Numbered from the stretch's first letter, positions 8,628 to 17,835 are shown. The stretch is DNA of 47,055 nucleotides from Petrocella sp024636985 (GCA_024636985.1 JAGXFY010000053.1:1-47055), one strand, 5' to 3'. Notes: generated by a model not told the origin, from the letters alone. Made by a program: numbers and translations.

Positions 8628-9980
8628 TTATACAAAATTCCTGTACATATCGGCACCACCTGTTATGACAACCACATCATAGCCTCTTACTCTAAGGTAA
8701 GCTGCAGCCGTCGTCGAACGGTTACCTGAGCCACAAAGGATGTAAATTTTTTTATCCTTATTCAACTGATCTAGGTTTTCATAGAGACTCTTTAAAGGAA
8801 TACTCACTTTGTTCTTGTCCGGATCTTTTTCCTCTACTTCATTGTAATCTCTTATGTCTAAAAGTATAAAGTCATCGCCCTTTGGCATTTCCTCATATGC
8901 TTTTGCAGAAATGGTAGCAAGTTGATCTACCTCGTGGCCTTGTTCCTGCCACATCTCAATGCTCACCGGCAAATAGCCAACAATATTGTCAAATCCTGTT
9001 CTTCTACAATACCAGTAGATTTCTTCCATCTCTCCCATTTGACCGTCTATAATAAACGCTAACTTAACATCCGGCGAGTATATAGCGCCTAGGAAGGCGG
9101 TTATATTACCCTTGGGCAGATAAATGGACCCAGGAATATGTCCACCAATGAAACCCTCTTTTGATCTGGTATCTATTAGAAGTACATCCTCTTTCATCAT
9201 TGCTATTTCATCAACCGTCAGGGCATGTAGTATAACTTCATTACCAACAAAGTCTGCACCTTCAACATTAAGAACCTCCATCCGTTTAAAATATCTTGGT
9301 ATGATGCGCATTTTCCCGAATGCCTCAATAAATGCTTCCTTGGAACCCAATTGCAATAACTTGTTTTTAGCCTTTTCATAACCTAATGATGAGTAAGGTC
9401 TTTCATCCATAGCAAGGCCACAAGCAGAGCCGGCACCATGAGCCGGACAGAGAAGCACATGATCACCCATTGGTAATAACTTTTCAAATATACTGTCATA
9501 TAAAAGTCCTGTCATTTTTTCAAGATGCTCTTCTCCATAAAAGTCTGTTCTTCCAAAGTCTCCCATAAATAAGCAGTCCCCGGTAAATACCATATAGGCT
9601 TTTTCCAAACTTTCTTCATACACACCGTAGCTCATATGACCTAAGGTATGTCCCGGCGTATGGATCGCTTTGATTGTGATCTTTCCCAAATCAAGCCGGA
9701 ACCCGTCATGAATTTTTTCTCCGTAAACATGACCCAAGTCTTCATGACCGGAAATGTATATGGTTGCCCCTGTTTTTTCTGCTAATTCCATAGACCCTAT
9801 TATAAAGTCCTCATTTCTATGTGTCTCAAATATATGCTTGATCCTCATTCCGGCTTTTCTAGCTTCATGCATGTAAACCTCAACATCCCTCATCGGGTCA
9901 ATGACTGCAATGTCGCTTCCATCACCGATCATGTATGAATAATGTGCTAGCCCTTCTGTTTCAATCTTCTTAAAAAACAT
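8628..9980 (-). CDS. MBL-fold persulfide dioxygenase-like protein fused to two rhodanese domains
   Basis: A 450-residue fusion. The metallo-beta-lactamase domain (about 1-250) has an altered HxHxDH motif, THRNEDF (53-59): the first His and the Asp stay, the second and third His are lost. His54, His111 (TPGHTLGH) and Asp135 (TGDCLF) are all present, which are the three iron ligands of ETHE1-type persulfide dioxygenases, so a mononuclear site is likely. Two rhodanese domains follow: the first (about 265-350) has no active-site Cys, the second ends with CGSGNRS (Cys416). It is the first gene of the sulfur operon, with AAGGAGG before the ATG. Expected role: oxidation or transfer of sulfane sulfur from persulfides in the cytosol. 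Oxygen dependence would be odd in a strict anaerobe. Confidence 0.87.
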   Translation of the reverse strand: MFFKKIETEGLAHYSYMIGDGSDIAVIDPMRDVEVYMHEARKAGMRIKHIFETHRNEDFIIGSMELAEKTGATIYISGHEDLGHVYGEKIHDGFRLDLGKITIKAIHTPGHTLGHMSYGVYEESLEKAYMVFTGDCLFMGDFGRTDFYGEEHLEKMTGLLYDSIFEKLLPMGDHVLLCPAHGAGSACGLAMDERPYSSLGYEKAKNKLLQLGSKEAFIEAFGKMRIIPRYFKRMEVLNVEGADFVGNEVILHALTVDEIAMMKEDVLLIDTRSKEGFIGGHIPGSIYLPKGNITAFLGAIYSPDVKLAFIIDGQMGEMEEIYWYCRRTGFDNIVGYLPVSIEMWQEQGHEVDQLATISAKAYEEMPKGDDFILLDIRDYNEVEEKDPDKNKVSIPLKSLYENLDQLNKDKKIYILCGSGNRSTTAAAYLRVRGYDVVVITGGADMYRNFV

Positions 9981-10105
9981 AGTATCCTCCTTAAAAAATC
10001 CACGTTCACATAGTATTTCTCCTATTTCTTACCTAAATTAATTGTGCGCTTGCGTATTTTAATGTGCAATAGGGTGATATTGCTATTGTTTCCCTAAAAG
10101 ACTAC

Positions 10106-10139
10106 AAAAGACTAGGACCATTTCTAGTCCTAGTCTTTT
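10106..10139 (-). terminator. rho-independent terminator after the RND operon
   Basis: A perfect 13-bp stem (AAAAGACTAGGAC / GTCCTAGTCTTTT) with an 8-base loop begins about 20 bases after the RND pump stop codon. Runs of A and T on both sides make it usable in either direction. It also separates the RND operon from the sulfur operon. Confidence 0.85.
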
Positions 10140-10159
10140 ATGCTTATAGGGTTTCATAT

Positions 10160-13100
10160 TTACATCTCATACTCAACTTCGAGATAGTTTTCTGATGGGT
10201 TATTTGCTTGTTTTTCAGCATGTTTTTCTTTCACCTTGGTTTTTTTACCTTCAAATAAAGAGTACATTGCAGGTATAACACCTAGAGTCAAGACAGTCGC
10301 CATACATAGTCCTGAGATTAGGGCAACGCCCATGGGTGCAAAAAATGGGTCTGAAAGTGTAATCGGTAGAATTCCACCAGCTGTTGTTATGGTGGTTGCC
10401 ATAACAGGTATGAATCTTGTAACGCCGGTTTCTACTATAGCTTCATTCATTTCATAGCCTTCACTACGGAGATAATTAATATAATCCAAGAAGACGATGG
10501 CATCATTAACGGCAATACCCACCAGGGCAACAACCCCGATAAAGGCAACAAATCCAAAATTATTACCGGTAATTAATAATCCCAACATGACCCCAATAAT
10601 TGAAAGGGGAACGGTAAATAAGATAATAAAAGGCTGGGATAAGGAGTTAAACTGTACGGCTAAGATGATATAAACCAGTAAAGCAGCCATCACCATATTA
10701 AGCATCATCTCTCCAAAGGTGTCTCCCATTGCTTCCATCTCTCCACCAAAGCTCATAGATACACCCTCAATAAAGGGATAGTCTTTTGTAGCTTCTTGAA
10801 ATGCAGCAGTGGCTTCAGCGGCGGTCCATTTGTCTTCATCTATATTGGCCGCTACATGAACAATTCTTTTTCCGTCTTCATGGGAAATGGATTGAACACT
10901 TTTTGTTTCAATAATTTCCGCTAACTGCGAAAAAGGTATAGCGACACCGCTCCTATTATAAAAAGTTAATTTTTCTAAATCATAGATTGTCTCAAGTTTC
11001 TGCTTAGATGTTCTTATAACAATATCGATATCATCCTGATCATCTCTATAAGTCGTAGCGACAATACCATTGATTGAGCTTCTTAAAGATGCTGCTATAG
11101 ATCGTTCATCTAGCCCAAGTGCAGCAGCCTTTACCGAATCTACTTTCACTTCAAGTTCAGGGAAGTCTTCTCCAAAGCTGGTTTGTGGATCCCGGATACC
11201 TTCTATAGAAGCTAAAATATTTTTAATATCGGTTGCTGTTGTTTCCAAGTCTTCTAGACTGTCACCTTTTAGCTTTACATAGACTGGGCTACCACTTGGA
11301 GGCCCGGACTCCAGTTCTCTAATCTCAATGTCTGCGCCAGGAATCAATCGAACGGCTTGACGTATGGAACCAACGATTTGACTGCTCGTTCTTTCTCTTT
11401 CATTCAAGTCTTTTAGATTGATTTCAATAGACGACTGGATTGGATTGTCGCCGGCAGTGGTATCTAAATCACTGAAGATGCTCAAACCACCTGTTCCGAC
11501 ATAACTTACGAAAGTATCGATTTCCGGTATGTCTAAGATAATCTCTTCCACTTGCTTTGTTATAGCTTTTGTCTGCTGTATTGAAGAACCGCTGGGTGTT
11601 TTTATAGATATTGAAAACTGTGGCATATCTTCACCACCGAACATCTCAACTGATAAGATACCGGTAAAGGGCATGCTCACACATAAAAGAAATAACACTC
11701 CAGCTGAACCAACCAGCATTAATTTACGGCTTGTTTTAGCGATAATATGATTTAGAACCTTCGAGTAAGTTTTAATGACGATATGGTCCGTATGTGATAC
11801 CTGAGGTGCAAATTGCTTGATTGCCATGCCTCCACCAAAGAGAATTGCCCCAATATAGGATAGTACTGTAAAGGATCTAAACAATGGTTGATCAAAATCA
11901 GCAAAGGCGAATAGGGATAGTAGGATGATGATACCGACGGATAGGACTTTAATGATGAACTCAGAACGTTGACTCTTTTCCTTCTGACCACCTTTTAAAA
12001 GGATTGCACAGATTGAAGGCGTAATCGTTATCGCCATGAAGAAAGAACAACTGAGTGTAATAATAATCGTCATTGGTATGGATTTTATAAAATCACCCAT
12101 AATGCCTGAGGTAAACAACATCGGTAAAAATGCTGCAACTGTTGTCAAAGTAGAAGCCAGTATTGCAGGGGCTATTTGGTTTGTCGCCACTAAAGAGGCT
12201 ATATCCGCCCTTAGACCTTTCTTTCTTAATCGGTCAATGTTTTCCATGACCACAATGGCGTTATCCACTAACATACCCACGGCCAAGACGAGAGAAAACA
12301 TTGTAATCTCATTTAATGTATTACCCGTTAGCTTTAAGAATCCAAAGGATGCGAGTAACGACATTGGAATTACAAAAGATACTATAAGAGCTTCCCTTAA
12401 TCCGATAAATAAGAATAGAACAATGACTACAAGGAATAATCCTGAGATTGCATTATTTGTAACGGACCCAAGTTGTTGATCTACATAATCGGCTTTATCC
12501 GCAATTAACGTTAAATCAAACCCTTCCGGGACAAGTTGATCCGATTTTTCGTCTAACATTTTCTCAATCTCTTCTTTAATACGTACTTCATCTGAACTGT
12601 CTTTTCGAAGTACTGCCAGAACTACCGTATTTTTATTTGTTAAGTCCTCAATCGTCGTTGCTTTTCCGTTATATTCATGAATGAACACTTTTCTATCTTC
12701 AAACGTATCTTCAATTGTAGCAACATTCTTTAGGATGATATTGCTATCTGGGTTTGATCTGACGATGACATTTTCAATATCTTCAATCATTTCAAATTTT
12801 CCTGAGGTTCTAAGGCTGTATTCTTTTCCGTTTAGTTCTACATTACCGGCAGGAAAACTTACATTAGAAGCGGCTAAAGCATTATGGATGTCATCAATTG
12901 AGAGGTTATATATTGAAAGTTTTTGAGGATCGATGGTGATTTGAATTTCTCTATCGATATCACCTGCGATAACAACTTCCTTTACACCATAACTGAGTTC
13001 CAACTCCTTCTGAAGTTTTTTAGCTTTTTCCTGTAATGTAAGGATGTCCTCCTTGGTGGTTAATGCGTAGATGAGTACAGGACTTTGACCCGTCTTCATA

Positions 13101-13543
13101 TCATAGACTTCAGGTGTGTTTGCATCACTTGGCAACTGGGCGCTGATACCCGAAAGCTTTTCTTTAGCTTCACGTACCTTTTCATCCACATCTTCACCGG
13201 TATCAAATTCTAAAAATATGATAGAGTTACCTATACCCGAACTTGAGGTTATGGTCTTAACCCCTTCAATCTCTTCTAATCTTTTCTCAATGGGTTCTGT
13301 AACAAGTGTCTCGACTTCTTCAGGAGAAGCGCCAATATACATCGTTTGTACATAGGCAAAAGGTATCGTAACCTTAGGCTGTGCTTCTCGCTGTAATGAC
13401 ATGTAGTTGCCTGATCCCCAGATTACCAGTGCAATAATAATTAAAAAGGTTATTCGAAAACGTTTGATAAATATGCCAGCCCATTTTCCAAGGGGATTCT
13501 TCTTTAAGGATAATTCCGGTATTGCTTTTTTATCTATATTCAC
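10160..13543 (-). CDS. RND-family efflux pump (AcrB/HAE-like)
   Basis: A 1127-residue inner-membrane pump of normal RND length. It has the N-terminal membrane helix, a first porter domain (SPEEVETLVTEPIEKRLEEIEGV), the helix cluster with GMLVDNAIVVMENIDRLRKKG in the proton-relay region (one Asp, with Asn at the place of the second Asp of AcrB), a second porter domain (FGGEDMPQFSISIKTPSGS) and the C-terminal helix cluster with VALVGIAVNDAIVFLDYIN. It should extrude hydrophobic compounds using ion-motive force. The adaptor gene lies 13 bases upstream in the same operon. No TolC-like gene is nearby, as expected for a monoderm. Substrate unknown. Confidence 0.93.
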   Translation of the reverse strand: MNIDKKAIPELSLKKNPLGKWAGIFIKRFRITFLIIIALVIWGSGNYMSLQREAQPKVTIPFAYVQTMYIGASPEEVETLVTEPIEKRLEEIEGVKTITSSSGIGNSIIFLEFDTGEDVDEKVREAKEKLSGISAQLPSDANTPEVYDMKTGQSPVLIYALTTKEDILTLQEKAKKLQKELELSYGVKEVVIAGDIDREIQITIDPQKLSIYNLSIDDIHNALAASNVSFPAGNVELNGKEYSLRTSGKFEMIEDIENVIVRSNPDSNIILKNVATIEDTFEDRKVFIHEYNGKATTIEDLTNKNTVVLAVLRKDSSDEVRIKEEIEKMLDEKSDQLVPEGFDLTLIADKADYVDQQLGSVTNNAISGLFLVVIVLFLFIGLREALIVSFVIPMSLLASFGFLKLTGNTLNEITMFSLVLAVGMLVDNAIVVMENIDRLRKKGLRADIASLVATNQIAPAILASTLTTVAAFLPMLFTSGIMGDFIKSIPMTIIITLSCSFFMAITITPSICAILLKGGQKEKSQRSEFIIKVLSVGIIILLSLFAFADFDQPLFRSFTVLSYIGAILFGGGMAIKQFAPQVSHTDHIVIKTYSKVLNHIIAKTSRKLMLVGSAGVLFLLCVSMPFTGILSVEMFGGEDMPQFSISIKTPSGSSIQQTKAITKQVEEIILDIPEIDTFVSYVGTGGLSIFSDLDTTAGDNPIQSSIEINLKDLNERERTSSQIVGSIRQAVRLIPGADIEIRELESGPPSGSPVYVKLKGDSLEDLETTATDIKNILASIEGIRDPQTSFGEDFPELEVKVDSVKAAALGLDERSIAASLRSSINGIVATTYRDDQDDIDIVIRTSKQKLETIYDLEKLTFYNRSGVAIPFSQLAEIIETKSVQSISHEDGKRIVHVAANIDEDKWTAAEATAAFQEATKDYPFIEGVSMSFGGEMEAMGDTFGEMMLNMVMAALLVYIILAVQFNSLSQPFIILFTVPLSIIGVMLGLLITGNNFGFVAFIGVVALVGIAVNDAIVFLDYINYLRSEGYEMNEAIVETGVTRFIPVMATTITTAGGILPITLSDPFFAPMGVALISGLCMATVLTLGVIPAMYSLFEGKKTKVKEKHAEKQANNPSENYLEVEYEM

Positions 13544-13556
13544 GCTTGGTCCCCTC

Positions 13557-14834
13557 CTACTCTACAATTGTTACTTTTTCTTGGTCACTAACATATTCTT
13601 TACCCGATACAATCAACAGATCTCCGTCTCTTAGACCTTCAATGATTTCTACTTCTTTACCGTTATCAAGGCCAAGTTTAACAGGTCGAACATAGGTCGT
13701 ATCATCTTTTACAACGTACGCATACCAAGTGTCTTCTATAAGTTCCAGATGACTACGGTTTACAACGATGACATCATTTGCTTGGTTCTTAACGACACGC
13801 ACCTCAGCAAACATACCCGGTTTTATTTGATGCTTTCCATTACTGACTTCTACTTTTACAGGGTAAGTAAAGTCCATGTCATTAGGTATTGGACTTATTT
13901 CAGTAATCTTTCCGGTATATTCTTCTCCTGAAATAGACTGAATCGTGACATAAACCTTATCGCCTATCGATAGCCCATTAATCAAATCATCCGTGACATT
14001 TATAGGAATTAGAATCGTATCCATATCAATAACGCTATAAGCCGGAAAACTCGAATTATATATTTCTCCTATCTCAATGTTTTTAGTAGCTATGATCCCA
14101 CTTATAGGACTGGTCACATTCAAATCGGATAAGGTTTCTTTTGCGTTATTATATTGGACAGCCAATGCATCTCTAGAAGCGATGGCCTGCTGCAATCCGT
14201 TTTTAGCCAGTGCTGTATTTTCAGTTAGTTGCTTTCCTGTCAATAAATTATAGCTCTGTAAAACTGTGTCATAGGCATTTTTAGCTTGAAGGTAGGCTTG
14301 TTCCATGCCGTCATACTCACTCTTTGAAACTGCGCCGGATGCGTATAAAGCTTTGGTATTCTCAAAGTTGATTTTCGCATTATCATAGGTAAGTTTGGCA
14401 CTGTTTAGAGAAGATTTTACTTGGTTAAGTTGACTTTCTTGCTGACTCCCCGAAGTAATGTTCACGTTTAATTTTGCTGAGCTAACAGCTGCTTCTGCGG
14501 AATTCACCTGACTTGCTAAGGATTCAACGGTGTGTCTCATATCGGTTTCGTCAAAGGCAAATAAGACATCACCTTGTGAAACACTTTCGCCTACGTTAAA
14601 ATACGTAGCGTTAATCTCACCGGGGAATTTGCCCATGATATCAACTTCCTTAACCGGTTTAACTTGTCCGGTAAAAATAGACTCATCCCTCATATTACCA
14701 GCTACTACCGTTGATACTTTTACAGGCGTATAGGTTTCACCTTCAGCACCTACTGCTTCCGCTTCGCCTTGACAGCCCGTAATAACTAATATGGATATAA
14801 GTAATACTGTTAATACTAAACTATACTTTTTCAT
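13557..14834 (-). CDS. RND efflux adaptor (membrane fusion lipoprotein)
   Basis: A 425-residue periplasmic-adaptor-type protein. It starts with a lipoprotein signal (KKYSLVLTVLLISILVITGCQG, lipobox Cys about residue 21). Then come the split lipoyl/barrel-sandwich parts (VKPVKEVDIMGKFPGEI and LNVTSPISGIIATKNIEIGE), a long alpha-helical hairpin (about 100-220) and a beta-barrel region. The ATG at 14832-14834 is used: the reading frame can be extended to a TTG seven codons upstream, but that TTG overlaps the AGGAGG. It is first in the operon with the RND pump and presumably anchors on the outer face of the cytoplasmic membrane. Confidence 0.92.
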   Translation of the reverse strand: MKKYSLVLTVLLISILVITGCQGEAEAVGAEGETYTPVKVSTVVAGNMRDESIFTGQVKPVKEVDIMGKFPGEINATYFNVGESVSQGDVLFAFDETDMRHTVESLASQVNSAEAAVSSAKLNVNITSGSQQESQLNQVKSSLNSAKLTYDNAKINFENTKALYASGAVSKSEYDGMEQAYLQAKNAYDTVLQSYNLLTGKQLTENTALAKNGLQQAIASRDALAVQYNNAKETLSDLNVTSPISGIIATKNIEIGEIYNSSFPAYSVIDMDTILIPINVTDDLINGLSIGDKVYVTIQSISGEEYTGKITEISPIPNDMDFTYPVKVEVSNGKHQIKPGMFAEVRVVKNQANDVIVVNRSHLELIEDTWYAYVVKDDTTYVRPVKLGLDNGKEVEIIEGLRDGDLLIVSGKEYVSDQEKVTIVE

Positions 14835-14893
14835 ACTTTGGTTGTTCCTCCTCAAATGGTCTATATGAATACATTTATAGAATTAATCTTTGG

Positions 14894-14953
14894 CTAAGGC
14901 GTCAAAACGATATCATAAAACTTAGTTTTTTCCTTTAACCCTCTTTTATTCAA
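14894..14953 (-). other. possible 19-codon leader or TetR-regulator relic before the RND operon
   Basis: A short frame starts at TTG eight bases after AAGGAG and reads LNKRGLKEKTKFYDIVLTP before a TAG. The sequence looks like the start of a TetR-family regulator (such genes often precede RND adaptors) that has been cut short. It could equally be a chance frame or a leader peptide. Confidence 0.25.
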
Positions 14954-15040
14954 CAATTATATCACTCCTTATATGATAGAAAAATTAGACAATTATTAGA
15001 TATTGATTAAAGCTGAAATTCTGCTATTTTCTTCTCGAAG

Positions 15041-15069
15041 AAAAAAACGCCTTTCCTAACAGAAAAGCG
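15041..15069 (-). terminator. rho-independent terminator after the GTPase gene
   Basis: On the minus strand CGCTTTTC (complement of 15062-15069) pairs with GAAAGGCG (complement of 15048-15055) across a 6-base loop, with one G-U pair, followed by seven T. It lies 40 bases beyond the GTPase stop codon. Confidence 0.8.
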
Positions 15070-15109
15070 CTTCTTGTGGGGTTCATGAAACTTGAGACCT
15101 ATAGAACTT

Positions 15110-16243
15110 CTATTTTAACTTTGTACCACTGATTATATCTTTCCCTTTTTTAAGTTGATCTTCATATGCCTTTTTCATCATCGTTATAATTTCTCTATTA
15201 TCAATTTTCTTTCCTTCATATAGACGAATAGCAATCTTGTTCATAACTTCAATATAAGCATAGCCGAGTGCAGCTGTTAGAATGGCTGCTGTTGTCCCAC
15301 TAATTACGCCTCCAACCGCAGTTCCAACACCCGGTATAAACTTAACAACATTTGCAACTATGGTTCTACCAAGTGCAGTAGCACCACCGACGCCTCCAAT
15401 TGCAGTAACGATAGAGGTGATCAGTGTTTTTTCAACATTAATACCAAATATAACCGTCAAATGTGCAATCATAGCAATCTGACTTGGCACCAAGATGGCC
15501 GCATCCGCAAAAGGGATGGGGGTAAATCCAGTAACAAAATTCGTCGATACATAAGGTAATACAGCTAATCTTGCAGCTACTACTTTCTTCTCAAGATTAA
15601 CTTTTTGAGCATTTATAAAGGCTTTTTTAGCTGCTTCATCTAAACAATTATAGGTTACATCCACAAGTTGTGTAAGGCCAAATGGTGGTATTATGATATC
15701 TTCACTGATGACGATTTCTTCCGCCAGTGTGGGTACAACGTTAACGACCGGAAGATTCAGATTTCTTATATAGCTTTCAAATTCCTTGTACTGTAGGCCC
15801 ATGCATTGGGTCATGACAATAAGGACCGGTAGCTTTTTAGAAAACTCATGAATCCACTCCACTTCAAAATCTTCAATTCTATTCGAACTTGAATTAATAC
15901 AGTACCATGCCACGTGAATATAATCTTTTTCATTCTGACTCAATAATGTTCGATCTATTTGCCCAACGATTTCCTTTTTTATTTCTTCTTGTACTTCTGA
16001 ACTTAGTTCAAGTCCTTTTGTATCATAAATAGTGAGTGGAACGCCCTTTTTCGTGATCTTGCTGATATGTTGCGTCACCGGTTTACCAATTCCGGTTTCA
16101 ACCAGCTTTTCTCTAAAAACATTATTAATGAGCGTGCTTTTTCCAACCCCGGTCTTGCCAATAATCATTATATTTGCAGTAGACATAGACTCAACTTCCT
16201 CATTGTATTTTTTCATAAACATGTCAAACCAATTTTCACTCAT
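15110..16243 (-). CDS. membrane-associated GTPase (Era/IRG-like with glycine-rich C-terminal region)
   Basis: A 377-residue protein. The N-terminal G domain has a clear P-loop IIGKTGVGKSTLINN, switch Thr region (GKPVTQHI) and the G3 motif YDTKG. The G4 position reads VLIVMTQCM where most GTPases have NKxD, so base specificity may be relaxed or provided differently. The C-terminal half (about 200-350) is rich in Gly, Ala and Val, with hydrophobic stretches like the DUF697/GLPGLI-type tails of YcjF-like and interferon-inducible-GTPase-like bacterial proteins, suggesting membrane insertion. The ATG at 16241-16243 is chosen because it lies one base after the stop of the upstream small gene and ten bases after AGAGGG. 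Function unknown; membrane remodelling or stress roles are guesses. Confidence 0.75.
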   Translation of the reverse strand: MSENWFDMFMKKYNEEVESMSTANIMIIGKTGVGKSTLINNVFREKLVETGIGKPVTQHISKITKKGVPLTIYDTKGLELSSEVQEEIKKEIVGQIDRTLLSQNEKDYIHVAWYCINSSSNRIEDFEVEWIHEFSKKLPVLIVMTQCMGLQYKEFESYIRNLNLPVVNVVPTLAEEIVISEDIIIPPFGLTQLVDVTYNCLDEAAKKAFINAQKVNLEKKVVAARLAVLPYVSTNFVTGFTPIPFADAAILVPSQIAMIAHLTVIFGINVEKTLITSIVTAIGGVGGATALGRTIVANVVKFIPGVGTAVGGVISGTTAAILTAALGYAYIEVMNKIAIRLYEGKKIDNREIITMMKKAYEDQLKKGKDIISGTKLK

Positions 16244-16244
16244 G

Positions 16245-16379
16245 TTATTCATTCCCTCTATCAATTCTAGATTGTAGTTTTCTACTTAATGCATCGCCAA
16301 ACTTAAAAGCGGCAACTAAAATTATAATGGATACGAGCAATTGATTCAAAAAATTAGATTCATTATTATTCTTTTTCAT
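16245..16379 (-). CDS. 44-residue single-pass membrane peptide upstream of the GTPase
   Basis: A short gene with a strong GGAGGG ribosome binding site four bases before ATG. The product begins MKKNNNESNFLNQ, has one hydrophobic segment (LLVSIIILVAAFKFG) and ends with a basic, hydrophilic tail. Its TAA stop is one base before the GTPase ATG, so the two are translationally coupled. A small membrane partner or anchor for the GTPase is a reasonable inference. No homologue is recognised. Confidence 0.65.
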   Translation of the reverse strand: MKKNNNESNFLNQLLVSIIILVAAFKFGDALSRKLQSRIDRGNE

Positions 16380-16557
16380 AAAACCCTCCAATAAACAAAC
16401 TTAATTACAATTATGATAGCACACATAAAATAAAAAGACCATGATATATAGGTCATGATATGGCACAATCAAGCTTAGAAGTAAACAAATCAAATTCTAG
16501 GAATAGCACCCTATAAGATTTTCTTAGGATGATCCTTTCTCTGAAGATATTTTATAA

Positions 16558-17835
16558 CTATTTGGAACTTTTTTTCGACAAAAGTTTATCCAAATAGATG
16601 GATTTAAACTGTTTACGCGCCAACATTTGTTTTAGAGGTGGTAATTTAAGTATAACGCCAAGTACCGCCGCCATCGCTCGATGATTGGCGAATGCTTGGT
16701 TGTCAAATATGAGATTCTGGAGGGTTCCTTTTTCGATTGCTTGTAGTACAAATCGATGCGTGCTATTGACTGGTGTAATGACCCGAGCCGCTCTTTTCAC
16801 AAGTTCAATGGCGTTAATAGGACAACTTCTCACACATACACCACATCCCAGGCATACTTCCTTGTCTATTACAGCTACCCTCTTACCCTCATTGTCATTT
16901 GACATAGATATTGCTAATACAGGACATACCTTTTCACATTTGCCACATCCTATGCATGCTTTAGAAATCTTAGGTATATAATTGGTCGTCGCTACCGGCT
17001 GCATTGGACTGAATTTTCTAGCGGCTTGCAAAGCTTCACAACAGCAACCACAACAATTACATATGAATGCTGGGGACTCACGAACATTTTCGCCAATTTG
17101 CACCAGATTAGATGCATAAGAACGTTCCAAAACATCGATCGCCTCTTTTTTATCAATCAATCTTGCATGCTGCCCATGTTCTGCCAAAGAACGAGCAACA
17201 TTCCCAAATGTCAGACAAACATCCAAGGGAGCGTTTATTTCACATGGGTGGTCAGCGTGTAACATCTTATGTCTGCAATAGCAAGTTCCAACACCTATAT
17301 GTGTTGCTTCCTCAATGATATGGCTTGCTCTTTCATAATCCAAAATATGGATTGTTTTCTCATAAATCAAACTTGGCTCCTGTACAAAGACGCGTCCAAG
17401 ATGCGTCTCTGTTGCGAAGAATAAATCTTTAATAAAATCTTCTTCTACATTCATATATTGATAATACAATTCGCTTAAAAACTTCTGATTAATATCACCT
17501 CTTGTACGCATCAAAGCAAATTCAATAAAACCTGCCATTGGCGGTGGCATTATAAATTGACGCGCTCCTTCATAATAGGAATCTACGAGTAATGCCTTCT
17601 CGCAAAGATGCTCTAGAAATTTTTCTGCTTTCCCTTCACTAATACGCCATATTTTTGCTGCTTTTTTTGCAGTAAATGGACGAATCGGCAACTTTGCGAC
17701 CCATTTGGCTTCCGTTTCCGAGTATAGAATTTGTAAGATTTTATATAGGCTATCCGATGGATGGGCGCCTTGTGTAAACCAATTGATTCTTTCTTCTAAA
17801 CTCTTATATGCATCTTTACTTGTTATATGCCCCAT
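16558..17835 (-). CDS. multi-cluster 4Fe-4S ferredoxin-like protein with CCGCCC motif
   Basis: A 425-residue cytosolic iron-sulfur protein. Residues 1-120 resemble a winged-helix-like region (FTAKKAAKIWRISEGKAEKFLEHL). A cysteine-rich middle part follows: GVGTCYCRHK, PCEI, DVCLTF, then FICNCCGCCCEAL. Two classical 4Fe-4S ferredoxin motifs come next: CIGCGKCEKVCP and CLGCGVCVRSCP. Proteins with this layout are annotated only as 4Fe-4S dicluster domain proteins; substrate or partner is unknown. The start is the ATG eight bases after AGGGGG; a GTG three codons earlier sits against that site. It begins about 30 bases after the atpG stop with no terminator visible between, so it is probably co-transcribed with the N-ATPase. 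Confidence 0.8.
   Translation of the reverse strand: MGHITSKDAYKSLEERINWFTQGAHPSDSLYKILQILYSETEAKWVAKLPIRPFTAKKAAKIWRISEGKAEKFLEHLCEKALLVDSYYEGARQFIMPPPMAGFIEFALMRTRGDINQKFLSELYYQYMNVEEDFIKDLFFATETHLGRVFVQEPSLIYEKTIHILDYERASHIIEEATHIGVGTCYCRHKMLHADHPCEINAPLDVCLTFGNVARSLAEHGQHARLIDKKEAIDVLERSYASNLVQIGENVRESPAFICNCCGCCCEALQAARKFSPMQPVATTNYIPKISKACIGCGKCEKVCPVLAISMSNDNEGKRVAVIDKEVCLGCGVCVRSCPINAIELVKRAARVITPVNSTHRFVLQAIEKGTLQNLIFDNQAFANHRAMAAVLGVILKLPPLKQMLARKQFKSIYLDKLLSKKSSK

Noticed and set aside
10025..10090. Direct repeat TTAATTGTGC / TTAATGTGC upstream of the sulfur operon
   Set aside because: Differs by an indel, no clear palindrome and no sulfur-responsive operator (such as a CstR-type site) is recognisable.
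12036..12479. 147-residue open frame on the plus strand
   Set aside because: It lies entirely antisense inside the RND pump gene, has no ribosome binding site, and no recognisable domain.
16432..16475. Repeat CATGATAT in the gap between the 4Fe-4S gene and the small membrane gene
   Set aside because: Only a short direct repeat; the possible GACC/GGTC stem is too short to call a terminator.
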